Origin: Lachnospiraceae bacterium
Lineage (GTDB): Bacteria > Bacillota > Clostridia > Lachnospirales > Lachnospiraceae
Assembly (NCBI GenBank): GCA_016284175.1
Contig: JAEEOJ010000031.1
Span: 1 to 64,000 of the forward strand
Reading direction: 5' to 3'
DNA length: 64,000 bases
The position numbers were made by a program, and so were the translations under genes. Under the pieces are notes generated by a model. It had not been told where the DNA came from and did not search any database. It worked only from the letters and a program-made list of their open reading frames with translations. Shown here in pieces: positions 36,536 to 45,770 of this stretch (the stretch's first letter is position 1; each line of letters starts with the position of its first letter).

Positions 36536-37273
36536 TTATTTAGGTTCGTCAATAATTTCAATACCGCCGGTAATCTGCAAAACCTCTTTAATAAAGTCTT
36601 CTTCAAAATCACCGAATTTGCAGAGTTCTTCAATGGTCACGTTTCTCTGAAGAGTTTCGTAAAGCTCTTTAGCCTTTTCCAACACCTCGTTAGCATTTTC
36701 GGCCCAGGTATTTTTCTTTGCGGCCTCATTGTTATCGTCGTATAAAAGCTCTTCCATTGCACTCATTATTCCGTCAGTAATAAAACCGTCGAGTTCCTTT
36801 GCGGAGTTTTTTTTATCAAGCGACTCTAAAATAACGGCCAGCGCAACATTTCCCTCGCCGATTAAATCTTCGATAGGAACGCCCGAGCCTGTGTAAAGCT
36901 TAGACATTTCAACAATATCGTGAAGATAACTTTCAATTACCTGATCTCTTAAAATACTCTCTCCTTCGGCGAATCTTTTAAGAATGTCATGCTTTTCCTT
37001 CTGTGTGTATTTCTTTACGCCTTCAAGCTCATCAATGTACATCTGAAGGAAATCGACATCTTCCTCGTCTAAGATTTCATCGAAATCAAAGGGTTCGTCG
37101 ACACCGATTTTTGCATCATAAAGGAAATTGTATATAAATTGTTTTTTCTCTTCATCCAGATTGATGTCCTTAAAATACGAATCGACATCTTCTTTGCTGA
37201 CGCAGTTGCCGTTCTCTCTGCCGTATTTTAAGAGCTTATCCATCTGTGATATAAAAAGTTTTTTCTCGTCCAT
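36536..37273 (-). CDS. Truncated sigma-70-like protein without region 4
   Basis: 245 acidic residues. Residues 5-58 resemble sigma region 1.1 (LLKYGRENGNCVSKEDVDSYF). Residues about 105-155 resemble regions 1.2-2.2, the RNA polymerase clamp-binding part (RDQVIESYLHDIVEMSKLY, then VPIEDLIGEGNVAL). Residues about 192-237 resemble region 3 (QRNVTIEELCKFGDFEEDFI). The -10 binding helix (2.3-2.4) is hardly recognisable and region 4 is absent. It could bind core polymerase without recognising promoters, or be a divergent anti- or co-factor. It lies after the rhomboid-like gene; a GGTAATAAAA sequence takes the place of the usual ribosome site. Confidence 0.6.
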   Translation of the reverse strand: MDEKKLFISQMDKLLKYGRENGNCVSKEDVDSYFKDINLDEEKKQFIYNFLYDAKIGVDEPFDFDEILDEEDVDFLQMYIDELEGVKKYTQKEKHDILKRFAEGESILRDQVIESYLHDIVEMSKLYTGSGVPIEDLIGEGNVALAVILESLDKKNSAKELDGFITDGIMSAMEELLYDDNNEAAKKNTWAENANEVLEKAKELYETLQRNVTIEELCKFGDFEEDFIKEVLQITGGIEIIDEPK

Positions 37274-37285
37274 TTTTATTACCGG

Positions 37286-38227
37286 TTATTCAATATGTTT
37301 GTGTGTAAATAAATGCTCGTTGCAGTATTCGTAATTGCCGTTACATTTTGAGCAGTATCTGAATGTAAGTTCAGGATTGGAAACATCTGTCTGTCCGCAT
37401 ATCGCACATTTATGTCTTATCTGCGATACGGGTTCTGACACAGCTTTAATCTTCTTTTTGAATTCCTGCTGACGTTTGATTTCCTTAAATCTCTTTTTGC
37501 CTTTTCTTAAAATCAGATAGAATATCAGGACATTAAGAAGTGATGTACTTACCGCAACAAGTGTTATGATTCCGCTGTTAAATCCGCCCTGAACAAATGC
37601 AAGCAGTACGCTTACACCAAGAACGATTAAGTATATGATTCCGAGCACCTTTACTTTTATCGGAATGATAAAGAAAAGAAGCACTCTCATATTCGGATAT
37701 GTAATTGCATAAGCAAGGAATATCGAAAGGTTTAAATAATATGTACCGAAACTGAACGACATGTAATGGAAAAACCATGAGCCGCCAAGCGATGCGGGAC
37801 ACGCTTTTCCAAGCGCCATTTTATAATAACCTTCCAGGTTTGCAACATAATCGGGCGCTAAAAGTTTAAAATATCCGAAGAGTAAAAATGCACCGACTAT
37901 TGTAAGGAATACACCCGTGAAAAAGAAAAAGTTAAACGCAAATTTTCCCCATGCAACTTCAAGATTTCTGCCGATTGAATAATAAAAGAATAAGAAAATC
38001 AGCACGAAGAATACGTTTGACGCACTGTCGGGTACAAATATCCAGGAAACAAGTCTCCAGACCTGTCCGTGAACTATAGCCTCGGGATTAAGTGTAATAA
38101 AGTAAATCCAGTCGGGTTTTACGAGGTTCATTAAGAATCCGAAGGCATATATAATTACAATTATAAGAGGTAAATTCGGAATCGCATATTTGCCGAATTT
38201 TCTCTCCATTTTGTTAAACCATGTCAT
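37286..38227 (-). CDS. Rhomboid-like membrane protein with zinc-ribbon tail, probably inactive
   Basis: 313 residues with about six membrane helices. The segment HGQVWRLVSWIFVPDSASN followed by YYSIGRNLEVAWGKFAFN is typical of the rhomboid fold, and YPNMRVLLFFIIPIKVK matches the loop seen after the third helix. The GxSG serine motif and the later catalytic histidine are not visible, so protease activity is doubtful. The cytoplasmic C-terminus (about 270-313) carries CAICGQTD and CSKCNGNYEYCNEH, a zinc ribbon. It is the gene between metA and the sigma-like gene, all with short gaps. Confidence 0.7.
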   Translation of the reverse strand: MTWFNKMERKFGKYAIPNLPLIIVIIYAFGFLMNLVKPDWIYFITLNPEAIVHGQVWRLVSWIFVPDSASNVFFVLIFLFFYYSIGRNLEVAWGKFAFNFFFFTGVFLTIVGAFLLFGYFKLLAPDYVANLEGYYKMALGKACPASLGGSWFFHYMSFSFGTYYLNLSIFLAYAITYPNMRVLLFFIIPIKVKVLGIIYLIVLGVSVLLAFVQGGFNSGIITLVAVSTSLLNVLIFYLILRKGKKRFKEIKRQQEFKKKIKAVSEPVSQIRHKCAICGQTDVSNPELTFRYCSKCNGNYEYCNEHLFTHKHIE

Positions 38228-38244
38228 AATAAGCAGTCCTTATA

Positions 38245-39180
38245 CTATAATGATGCACTGTCAAAACCGATATTCTCCACATCATAGGGAGTAATCTGGT
38301 ATACATAGTAATTAAGCCAGTTGCTGTAAAGATTTATACTGTGACTTCTCCACTGTAAAAGAGGTCTGTTCTTGGGATTGTCGTCAGGATAATAATTGTA
38401 TGGAATCTTGGGATTAAGTCCCTTGCCCATATCTCTTTTATATTCGCTGTCGAGCGTATATCTGTCATACTCGGGATGCCCTGTTACAAACACCTGCTTA
38501 CCGCCTTCGCTTATACAGATAAATACACCTGCCTCGTCGGATTCTGCCAGGATTTTAAGTTTGTCGCAGTTCTCGACATCCTCTTTGCTGACTTCGGTAT
38601 ATCTTGAATGCGGAGCATAAAACTCATCATCAAAACCTCTTACCAGAGGCTCCTTTCTGTTTTTAACCCTGTGCTTGTAAATACCGGTAATCTTTTCTTT
38701 TAATTCTTTCTTTTTAAGTCCGAAATGATAGTAAAGGCCGGCCTGCGCACCCCAGCAGATATGAAGTGTACTGGTAACATTCTTCTTGGACCATTCAAAA
38801 ATCTGGCAGAGTTCTTCCCAGTAATCAACATCTTCGAAAGCGAGCTGCTCAACGGGAGCGCCTGTGATAATTAAACCATCGAATTTCTCGTTCTTTATTT
38901 CATCATAAAAGGTATAAAACTTGTTTAAATGGCTTGCGGATGTATTCTGAGAAATGTGTGATTTTACATTTAAGAAAGTAACATCCACCTGTAAGGGAGT
39001 ATTGGATAAAACTCTTAAGAGCTGAAGTTCTGTCTCTTCTTTTAAAGGCATTACGTTAAGAATCGCAACCTTTAAAGGTCTGATGTCCTGATGCATAGCC
39101 CTGGTTTCATCCATCACAAATATATTTTCGTTTTCGAGTGTCTCTTTTGCAGGGAGATCACTTTGTGTTCTGATCGGCAT
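38245..39180 (-). CDS. metA: Homoserine O-acetyltransferase, MetA family
   Basis: 311-residue enzyme of the glutamine-amidotransferase-like fold that acylates homoserine in methionine synthesis. The catalytic cysteine is in [15 protein letters not shown], and the His/Glu pair lies in the [14 protein letters not shown] region. In the acyl-donor loop the sequence is [12 protein letters not shown], with Glu where the succinyl-CoA enzyme of E. coli has Gly (PLG). From published work on this position, acetyl-CoA is the likely donor. No S-box leader was seen, because it lies ten bases after ligA. Confidence 0.93.
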   Translation of the reverse strand: MPIRTQSDLPAKETLENENIFVMDETRAMHQDIRPLKVAILNVMPLKEETELQLLRVLSNTPLQVDVTFLNVKSHISQNTSASHLNKFYTFYDEIKNEKFDGLIITGAPVEQLAFEDVDYWEELCQIFEWSKKNVTSTLHICWGAQAGLYYHFGLKKKELKEKITGIYKHRVKNRKEPLVRGFDDEFYAPHSRYTEVSKEDVENCDKLKILAESDEAGVFICISEGGKQVFVTGHPEYDRYTLDSEYKRDMGKGLNPKIPYNYYPDDNPKNRPLLQWRSHSINLYSNWLNYYVYQITPYDVENIGFDSASL

Positions 39181-39190
39181 TTCTGACTCC

Positions 39191-41149
39191 TTAAACAGTT
39201 ATATTAAACTCGCTCATAAAATCATCTTCGGAGATAATTCTGATACCGAGTTCTTTTGCTTTTTTATTTTTGCCTGAAGATGAATTAACATCATTGTTAA
39301 TCAGTGCTTCGGTCTTGTTCGATACACTGCCCGATACTTTTCCGCCACGGCTTTCAATTATTCCTTTTAAAAGGTCGCGGTTTTCAAAATGATTGAGCGT
39401 ACCTGTAATGACAAATGTTTTGCCTGCGAGGTCTTTCTCGCCTGTGCTTTCAATTTTTTCAAGCTCGACATACTCTAAAATATTGTCGACTTCTTTAATT
39501 CTTGCTTCATCATGAAAGAAATTGTAAATGCTTGTAGCAATTACTTCTCCGACCTGATCTATAGTTGATAATTCATCCACGGAAGCATTTCTTATTTTAT
39601 CAAAATCGTAATCATAAAACGATGCGATAAGCTTTGCGTTTGCAACACCGACATTTTCGATACCGAGTCCGTATAAAAGTTTCGGTAATGTGGTTTTCTT
39701 TGCCTTTTCGCAGGAAGCAATCATATTTTCGTATGATTTGATTCCGAAGCCTTCCATCGTCACGATATCGTTTTTATATCTCTCAAGTCTGAAGAAATCA
39801 GCATACTCCTTTATGAAGCCTTTTTCAATAAATTTAACGATTGTTTCTTCGGATACACCGTCAATACTAAGTGCATTTCTTGATGCAAAAAGCGTTAAAC
39901 TCTTCTCCTGCTTAACAGGGCATAAAGGATTTCTGCACATCAGTACATCGGTACCGTCTGTTGATTCAACAACAGTTTTACCGCCGCATGAAGGACAGCA
40001 TTCGGGAAGCACAATATTATCGCTCTTTGTAAGGTTTTCGGATATCTGAGGGATAATCATATTGGCTTTATAAACCAGTATTCTGTCACCGATACCGAGT
40101 TTAAGCGAACGCATGACTGAAATGTTGTGTACACTTGCTCTCGACACATTCGTGCCTTCCAGGTCAACGGTATCAAATATAGCCACGGGATTGATTAAAC
40201 CGGTTCTCGAAGGACTCCATTCAATCTCTCTTAATATGGTTTCAGCCTGTTCGTCCTGCCATTTAAAAGCAATAGCATTTCTCGGTGCTTTCGCAGTTGA
40301 ACCGAGCGATTTTCCGTAAGCTATATCATCATACATCAAAACAAGACCGTCTGACGGAATGTCGTAAGTCTTTATTTCGTTTGAATACCATTCTATCTTT
40401 TCAAGAAGATTGTCTCTGTCGACCTCTTCTTCATGTACACATTCAAATCCAAGACTCTTTAAAAACTTCATCTGTTCAAGTCTTGAATTGTTGAAATCAA
40501 CATCTTCCGCTTCCACAAGATTAAATGCAAAGAAGCATACATTTCTTGATGCTGTTACTTTCGGATCAAGCTGTCTTACCGAACCGGAACATAAGTTTCT
40601 CGGGTTCTTGTACTGCTCGTCGGGATTTTCGATTTTTTCGTTTATCTTTTTGAAATCAGAATACGAAATTACGGCTTCGCCTCTTAAAACAAGATGGCCT
40701 TTATAGGAAATTCCTACAGGAAGATTCTTAAAACATTTTGCATTCTGAGTGATAACTTCGCCTACTTCACCGTTACCTCTTGTAACTGCATTGGTAAGTT
40801 TTCCGTCATCATAAGTAAGGACGATTGTAAGACCGTCCAGTTTCCACGAAAGCAGGCCCTTCTTATCCTTAAGCCACTCTCTCAACTCTTCCCTGTCTTT
40901 GGTCTTCGAAAGGGAAAGCATGGGTGAAGGATGCGTAAACTTGGGCAGAAAAGAAACAGGTTCATAGCCAACTTTTCTTGTCGGAGAATCGGATAAAATT
41001 ATCCCTGTTTCTTCCTCAAGTTTTACAAGCTCATCATAAAGCGAATCATACTCAAAATTGGAAATGATTTCCTCATCCTTTGCATAATACGCTTCATTTG
41101 CCTTTTTTAATATTTCACAAAGTTCTTTTATTCTGTCGATTTCGCTCAT
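39191..41149 (-). CDS. ligA: NAD-dependent DNA ligase
   Basis: 652 residues. Domain order: Ia, adenylation domain with KxDG ([11 protein letters not shown]), OB fold ([21 protein letters not shown] region; key part [13 protein letters not shown]), Cys4 zinc finger (CCPSCGGK...CRNPLCP), helix-hairpin-helix repeats and a C-terminal BRCT (about 575-650). It seals nicks during replication and repair using NAD. It overlaps rluB by four bases (ATGA), so translation is coupled. The length is near the family norm of 660-670. Confidence 0.97.
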   Translation of the reverse strand: MSEIDRIKELCEILKKANEAYYAKDEEIISNFEYDSLYDELVKLEEETGIILSDSPTRKVGYEPVSFLPKFTHPSPMLSLSKTKDREELREWLKDKKGLLSWKLDGLTIVLTYDDGKLTNAVTRGNGEVGEVITQNAKCFKNLPVGISYKGHLVLRGEAVISYSDFKKINEKIENPDEQYKNPRNLCSGSVRQLDPKVTASRNVCFFAFNLVEAEDVDFNNSRLEQMKFLKSLGFECVHEEEVDRDNLLEKIEWYSNEIKTYDIPSDGLVLMYDDIAYGKSLGSTAKAPRNAIAFKWQDEQAETILREIEWSPSRTGLINPVAIFDTVDLEGTNVSRASVHNISVMRSLKLGIGDRILVYKANMIIPQISENLTKSDNIVLPECCPSCGGKTVVESTDGTDVLMCRNPLCPVKQEKSLTLFASRNALSIDGVSEETIVKFIEKGFIKEYADFFRLERYKNDIVTMEGFGIKSYENMIASCEKAKKTTLPKLLYGLGIENVGVANAKLIASFYDYDFDKIRNASVDELSTIDQVGEVIATSIYNFFHDEARIKEVDNILEYVELEKIESTGEKDLAGKTFVITGTLNHFENRDLLKGIIESRGGKVSGSVSNKTEALINNDVNSSSGKNKKAKELGIRIISEDDFMSEFNITV

Positions 41150-41868
41150 ACATTTTCGGGGTTTTTAAAAACCATATCGTAAAGTTTATCCAGCTCTTCG
41201 CCTGTTATTTCTCTGTATTCGTTGGGTTTAAGATCTCCTAAAAGAATATTGCATACTCTGATTCTTTTAAGAGAAACTACGTCTAACCCGCATTCAAAAC
41301 ACATTCGTCTTATCTGTCTGTTTAAGCCCTGCGTAAGAGTTATCTTAAAAGTTCTTAAATCCACGGGAACAACCTTGCAGGGTTTGGTTTCAACACCTAA
41401 ATCAAAAAGGAAAAGTCCCTTCTCCATTCTCTCAAAGATAATGGGTTCAATGTCTTTATCAACGGTAACTATGTATTCCTTTTCATGGTTATTGGAGCCG
41501 CACATCATTACGTGAATAAGATCACCGTCATTGGTCATTAAAAGAAGTCCTTCGGAATCCTCATCAAGACGTCCTGCATATGTAAGTCTGGTAGGATATT
41601 TAAAAGCTTCGGTAAGAGTTACATTTGCATGAACATCGGCTTCGGTAACAGTTACGCCGACAGGTTTGTAATATGCTACAACCTTCTTTTCTTCAGGCTT
41701 AACTGCCTTACCGTCAAGAGTTACTTCGTCTGCTTCGGTAACCTTGCTTCCAAGTTCGGCTTTCTTACCGTTAATAAGTACTCTGCCGGCTTCAATAAGG
41801 CCGTCTGCTTCTCTTCTTGAGCATATCCCGCAAAGAGCTATGTATTTGTTGATTCTGTATTCGTCCAT
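41146..41868 (-). CDS. RsuA/RluB-family rRNA pseudouridine synthase
   Basis: 240 residues: an N-terminal S4 domain (RINKYIALCGICSRREADGL) and the pseudouridine synthase domain with the catalytic aspartate in AGRLDEDSEGLLLMTNDG. Members modify 16S or 23S rRNA; the TYAGRLD form and length are closest to RluB/RluF-like enzymes, but the target base cannot be read. It is the first gene before ligA-metA. No Shine-Dalgarno site is visible, and the terminator of the SH3 gene ends only 24 bases before the ATG, so where its message starts is unclear. Confidence 0.85.
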   Translation of the reverse strand: MDEYRINKYIALCGICSRREADGLIEAGRVLINGKKAELGSKVTEADEVTLDGKAVKPEEKKVVAYYKPVGVTVTEADVHANVTLTEAFKYPTRLTYAGRLDEDSEGLLLMTNDGDLIHVMMCGSNNHEKEYIVTVDKDIEPIIFERMEKGLFLFDLGVETKPCKVVPVDLRTFKITLTQGLNRQIRRMCFECGLDVVSLKRIRVCNILLGDLKPNEYREITGEELDKLYDMVFKNPENV

Positions 41869-41892
41869 AATATTTCGTGAGAAAAAAATAAT

Positions 41893-41918
41893 AGTGCATA
41901 ATCAATTGATTATGCACT
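41893..41918 (-). terminator. Bidirectional terminator hairpin
   Basis: A fully palindromic 26-base sequence, arms AGTGCATAATCAA and TTGATTATGCACT, flanked by T-rich sequence on both strands. On the minus strand it ends the SH3-protein gene. Confidence 0.85.
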
Positions 41919-41923
41919 TTTTA

Positions 41924-43174
41924 TTACTGTACATAGTCGCTTTTAACGTAGGCATCCTTGCCGTTATATTTTATCTTTGTCCAGCCGTTTGAAAGCTTTT
42001 CGACAAATTCAAGTTTATCTCCGTTATAAGCAAATCCGACTCTTTCGGCATCGATATCTGCTTCGGATCTGATATTTACATTATCGATTGCGGAAACGTA
42101 CTTTTTCTCTCCGTTATCCGTAGTCGTAGTAGTTGTATTATTATTTGCTGTATTATCCGTCTGATTTGTATCAGTGTTATTTTCTACAGCGTTTCCGTCC
42201 GAATCGACTACCTGAAGATATTCAGACTTGATATAAGCTTCTTTGCCTTCGTATTCAACCTTTGACCAGCCGTTAAGCTTTGCTTCGATTCTCGTTAAAA
42301 TCGCACCTTCGGAAACTGTTCCGAGTCTTTCTGCAGTTTCGGAATCCGAAGATCTGACATTAACACTTGTGGTGGCTTTAACTCTTTCTCTTACAGGACC
42401 CTGATTAGCCTGATTGTCATCATTCTGAGCCTGTTCTGCAGCGATTCTTTCTCTTTCCTCGTTTAATGCAACCATATCGTTGTTCATGATATCCTGATAT
42501 GAAAGCATAAAATCATTGAGCTTTTCATCGGATTCAAGAGTCTCGTTGTATTTAAGAGAAACCTGATTATAAATATCCTGAACATCCTGCTGCATATAAG
42601 CAATATAGAAGTTCTGAAGAACCAGCGATGACATATTGTTCTGCTTGAATATTCTGTATTTTTCAAGTGAATCCTTTGCATAGTAAAGACCGATAATACC
42701 CGGAACGGGTGTATCTATGTCCTTGAAATAGATATCATATGTAACGTAAACATAATAGGATTCTTTTTCGTATCCCTGCTGGGTATAACAGGATATATTG
42801 TCATAATGATCGATGTATCTGCTCTTTACCTCAACGTTATCGAGCTCGTTGGAATTAATGGAGTACATATTCTCTTTAAGATAAGCCTGATCGTTGTCAG
42901 CCAGAGCATTAAGGTAATTCTCCATTGCCTTGTTTACAAAATCATAAGCATCCTTAACCACCGTAAAATCCTGCTCAAGCAAAGCTTTCTCTTCTTCGGA
43001 CAAAGCATCATAAGCACGCTGTGCGGCTTTCTTTTCACGAACGCGTGTAATGCCGACAAGCGCGATGGATACAATAAGCAATATAACTACAAAAACAAGT
43101 GTCGCAGAAACTAGTATATTCTTTTTAACAATCATCCATACCTTTTCAAGTAAAGATTTTGAATTGTCTTTCAT
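41924..43174 (-). CDS. Membrane-anchored protein with two bacterial SH3 domains
   Basis: 416 residues from the ATG at 43174, which has GGAG at nine bases; a longer frame to 43234 runs into the tRNA gene and is rejected. One signal-anchor helix (about 14-38) is followed by a helical region to about 245, a Gln/Asn linker and two SH3b domains (about 250-310 and 355-416), each with the NVRS/NIRS start, GWSKVEY or GWTKIKY, and AY(I/V)KS(E/D)Y. SH3b domains usually bind peptidoglycan, so this is likely a surface protein attached to the wall. The linker between SH3 domains is a Thr/Asn run. Confidence 0.82.
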   Translation of the reverse strand: MKDNSKSLLEKVWMIVKKNILVSATLVFVVILLIVSIALVGITRVREKKAAQRAYDALSEEEKALLEQDFTVVKDAYDFVNKAMENYLNALADNDQAYLKENMYSINSNELDNVEVKSRYIDHYDNISCYTQQGYEKESYYVYVTYDIYFKDIDTPVPGIIGLYYAKDSLEKYRIFKQNNMSSLVLQNFYIAYMQQDVQDIYNQVSLKYNETLESDEKLNDFMLSYQDIMNNDMVALNEERERIAAEQAQNDDNQANQGPVRERVKATTSVNVRSSDSETAERLGTVSEGAILTRIEAKLNGWSKVEYEGKEAYIKSEYLQVVDSDGNAVENNTDTNQTDNTANNNTTTTTTDNGEKKYVSAIDNVNIRSEADIDAERVGFAYNGDKLEFVEKLSNGWTKIKYNGKDAYVKSDYVQ

Positions 43175-43207
43175 TAAATAAATACACTCCCAATAAACAA
43201 CATAGTA

Positions 43208-43279
43208 TGCACCCGACAGGAATCGAACCTGCATCCTTGGCGTCGGAGGCCAATATTCTATCCATTAGACTACGGGTGC
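43208..43279 (-). tRNA. tRNA-Arg (anticodon CCG)
   Basis: A 72-base cloverleaf. The acceptor stem GCACCCG pairs with CGGGTGC plus discriminator A. The D arm contains TAATGGATAGA. The anticodon stem TTGGC/GCCAA has loop CTCCGAC, giving anticodon CCG for codon CGG. The T arm is GCAGGTTCGATTCCTGT. CCA is not encoded; TAC follows the discriminator base. An own promoter lies upstream. Confidence 0.95.
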
Positions 43280-43311
43280 AAATTAATCCCTAGGCATAAA
43301 CATACTAAGAT

Positions 43312-43340
43312 ATTTTATCACTAAAGCCACTATTTGTCTA
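43312..43340 (-). promoter_or_regulatory. tRNA-Arg promoter
   Basis: Minus strand TAGACA (43335-43340), exactly 17 bases, TAAAAT (43312-43317), ending 33 bases before the tRNA 5' end. Confidence 0.55.
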
Positions 43341-43372
43341 CCTTTATACCCTTTTCTAACTAAGCATAAAAA

Positions 43373-43420
43373 TCCGGAATTTCCATATCTAAAATATAAA
43401 AAATATATGGAAATTCCGGA
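43373..43420 (-). terminator. Intrinsic terminator after the DUF5688-like gene
   Basis: A perfect 16-base stem TCCGGAATTTCCATAT (43373-43388) with its complement (43405-43420), 16-base AT-rich loop and TTTTT on the minus strand. Confidence 0.92.
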
Positions 43421-43435
43421 ATAAATATTATGCCT

Positions 43436-44341
43436 TTAAGCGCATGTTATACATTCTTTGTCTCTGCTGTAATAATATGAGTGATTCGAAAGAATATCCA
43501 TGAGCGGAACCTGTGTGGCATTCACTTCACAAATCATGTCGTTCAGCTTGTCTACAGAATCCACAAGAATTGAAGGAATCATAATAACTTCATGTACCGA
43601 ACTCGGAAGTATGTAAAGATCAGAATTGAGACTTTCTGAAAAGTCTTTAATGACATTGTCATAAAGAATTGCGGATGCACCGAACTGCTTCTTTTCATTC
43701 GACAGAACATACATACCGCAGTCTGATAAAATATCCTCTTCTATTTCATCTAAATTTTTCTTTTCATGATGGATGATTTCCATCAGAGTCTGAGCCATAC
43801 TTTTAAGTTCCGGCTTTAATATTTTAGGAGAGTTTACCTTTGCAAGTTTATCTATATCCTCTGTAGTCTTGCCCCAGAGTTCAAGATGTGCGTTATTGAT
43901 TAAAATCGATGCACTTTCAAAGATATCTTCCTTTATTGCGATGTAATAAACAACCGCAAGATCAAGAAACTTTTTATGAGGAACCGTATTAAGCAGGTCC
44001 TCATTCTTTTCATAATTAACCAGTTTGTAAACAATACGGTCTTTTATGTTTTCAAAAAGAATCAGACTTTCAGGATTAAAATCATCCTCAATACTGTTGT
44101 TCTTAATAAGCCATTCAATGTGATCCGCTATATCATCTATATCTTCTCCTCCGACGAATCTGTCATAATAATCATTTACATACACAGTAGGAGAAATGCT
44201 TTTATTCGGAAATCTGACAACCAGACCGTCCAGCTTTATTCCGTTGTTTTTAAGCACTTCTTTATATTCAATTTTACAGTCTTCTCCAAATCTCTCAGCA
44301 AGTGCTTCGAGAATACATTCTTTAAATATATTGTAATCCAT
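43436..44341 (-). CDS. DUF5688-like protein, function unknown
   Basis: 301 residues from the ATG at 44341 with GGAGG; the longer frame to 44389 lacks support. It is a soluble, acidic protein beginning MDYNIFKECILEALAERFG, with KNNGIKLDGLVVRFPNKSISPTVYVNDYY and DRIVYKLVNYEKNEDLL, which I recognise as the pattern of DUF5688 proteins common in Lachnospiraceae. No known function, no membrane helix and no catalytic motif seen. The C-terminus ends in CITCA. It is a single-gene unit with a strong terminator after it and the efp terminator before it. Confidence 0.7.
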   Translation of the reverse strand: MDYNIFKECILEALAERFGEDCKIEYKEVLKNNGIKLDGLVVRFPNKSISPTVYVNDYYDRFVGGEDIDDIADHIEWLIKNNSIEDDFNPESLILFENIKDRIVYKLVNYEKNEDLLNTVPHKKFLDLAVVYYIAIKEDIFESASILINNAHLELWGKTTEDIDKLAKVNSPKILKPELKSMAQTLMEIIHHEKKNLDEIEEDILSDCGMYVLSNEKKQFGASAILYDNVIKDFSESLNSDLYILPSSVHEVIMIPSILVDSVDKLNDMICEVNATQVPLMDILSNHSYYYSRDKECITCA

Positions 44342-44384
44342 ACATAACCTCCATAAGAAAATACCAATAAAAGAAATCAAAAAA

Positions 44385-44415
44385 GACAATGAACATTTTG
44401 GAAATATTCATTGTC
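44385..44415 (-). terminator. Intrinsic terminator after efp
   Basis: Stem GACAATGAA with TTCATTGTC around a loop of about 13 bases, followed on the minus strand by TTTTTT. Confidence 0.85.
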
Positions 44416-44446
44416 TTCATTAGCTTTGTATATTTGTGAAGAAAGA

Positions 44447-45004
44447 TTATACTCTTGAGAGATATTCTCCGGTTCTTGTATCAATCTTAATCTTCTCACC
44501 GATTTCTACGAAGAGAGGAACGGAAACTTGCGCACCAGTCTCAACGATAGCGGGCTTGGAAGCACCTGTTGCTGTGTCACCCTTGAATCCGGGTTCTGTT
44601 TCTGTAATCTCAAGTTCAACGAAAAGAGGGGGTTCAACTGAGAATACCTGTCCGTTATGTGAAAGCATCTTAACCATTTCGTTTTCTTTTACGAACTTTA
44701 ATGCATCACCGATCTCGTCCTTGCTTAAAGCGATCTGCTCGTATGTTTCAACATCCATGAAGTTGTACATATCGCCGTCTGCGTAAAGATACTGCATATC
44801 CTTGCGGTCGATACGAGCCTGAGGGCATTTTTCTGTAGGTCTGAAAGTTTTTTCAACTACACCGCCGTTCTTGATGTTTTTAAGCTTTGTTCTAACGAAT
44901 GCAGCGCCCTTACCGGGTTTTACATGCTGGAACTCTATAATCTGAAATACGTTTCCTTCTAATTCAATGGTAATACCGTTTCTAAAATCTCCGGCTGAAA
45001 TCAT
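44447..45004 (-). CDS. efp: Elongation factor P
   Basis: 185 residues, the standard length. EF-P relieves ribosome stalling at proline stretches. Start [18 protein letters not shown]; loop [17 protein letters not shown] carries the tip lysine of the KPGKG type; the C-terminal OB domain ends [12 protein letters not shown] chose the ATG at 45004 because AGGAGG lies just before it; the frame to 45034 adds ten residues without a site. No EpmA/YeaK-type modification gene is in this window. Confidence 0.97.
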   Translation of the reverse strand: MISAGDFRNGITIELEGNVFQIIEFQHVKPGKGAAFVRTKLKNIKNGGVVEKTFRPTEKCPQARIDRKDMQYLYADGDMYNFMDVETYEQIALSKDEIGDALKFVKENEMVKMLSHNGQVFSVEPPLFVELEITETEPGFKGDTATGASKPAIVETGAQVSVPLFVEIGEKIKIDTRTGEYLSRV

Positions 45005-45048
45005 ATATACTCCTCCTAAAAAGTTATAACACAATTAAATACTCAAAT

Positions 45049-45077
45049 ATTTTAATATAAGAATTTGGATAATTCAA
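45049..45077 (-). promoter_or_regulatory. efp promoter
   Basis: Minus strand TTGAAT (45072-45077), 17 bases, TAAAAT (45049-45054), about 45 bases before the ATG. Confidence 0.6.
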
Positions 45078-45133
45078 GTCCATTTTGTATAAATTCACAC
45101 ATAGTACACCAAATTTTTATAAAAATTGACAAT

Positions 45134-45751
45134 TTAAAAAACTTTTATCAAAAGAAGGTTTCCGCTCTTACAAAAAACTGTTGCGGTCTGACCTTTATTG
45201 ACTTCATTGCTGACCCCGTACTGGAAGCCGGATTTAATGCTCCCGTTTTCGAGCAGATACTTTGCATTCTTAATATCTATACCGTCAGCCGAATCACTTA
45301 ATGTGAGAAGCGAAAAATACGAAAACGAATCATCGATACTCTCTTCATGCGAGACAATACTCATTTCGGAATAATCGTCTATCATAATTCCTTTAAGGCC
45401 TTTTTCTTTAAGCATTATAAGAAGCGCAACATTTCCCAAAGTATGATCCAGTCTCTCTCCTATGCAGCCGACAAAAAGAAAATCCGTATATCCTCTTTCA
45501 ATGCAGACCTTAAGCGCATGACATGTATCGGTATCGTCTTTCTCGCAGGGAAGAACTATTGTCTCAACATCAAGATTAGGATTTTCGTGGGAATCGAAAT
45601 CTCCGACAATCAAGTCCGGCTTAAATTCCAGCTCGTCCATATGTTTAAGACCGCCGTCACAGTAAACAAAATAATCTTCTTTACTCAGATACTGTTTTAC
45701 CTTATTGTAATTGTTAATTGCGGCACTGCCGACTATTACACATCTTTTCAT
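45134..45751 (-). CDS. thiN: Thiamine pyrophosphokinase
   Basis: 205 residues. Transfers pyrophosphate from ATP to thiamine to make the cofactor used by Dxs, among others. The signature is clear: CDGGLKHMDELEFKPDLIVGDFDS (DFDS near residue 53), then EKDDTDTCHAL and GCIGERLDHTLGN. Length is normal. AGGG precedes the ATG. It follows birA by 19 bases, so two cofactor-handling enzymes are probably co-expressed. Confidence 0.95.
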   Translation of the reverse strand: MKRCVIVGSAAINNYNKVKQYLSKEDYFVYCDGGLKHMDELEFKPDLIVGDFDSHENPNLDVETIVLPCEKDDTDTCHALKVCIERGYTDFLFVGCIGERLDHTLGNVALLIMLKEKGLKGIMIDDYSEMSIVSHEESIDDSFSYFSLLTLSDSADGIDIKNAKYLLENGSIKSGFQYGVSNEVNKGQTATVFCKSGNLLLIKVF

Positions 45752-45770
45752 AATTAACCCTAAAATATAT

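Noticed and set aside
43175..43234. N-terminal extension of the SH3 protein
   Set aside because: It overlaps the tRNA-Arg 3' side (RFLSGA-type reading), while the ATG at 43174 has a good ribosome site.
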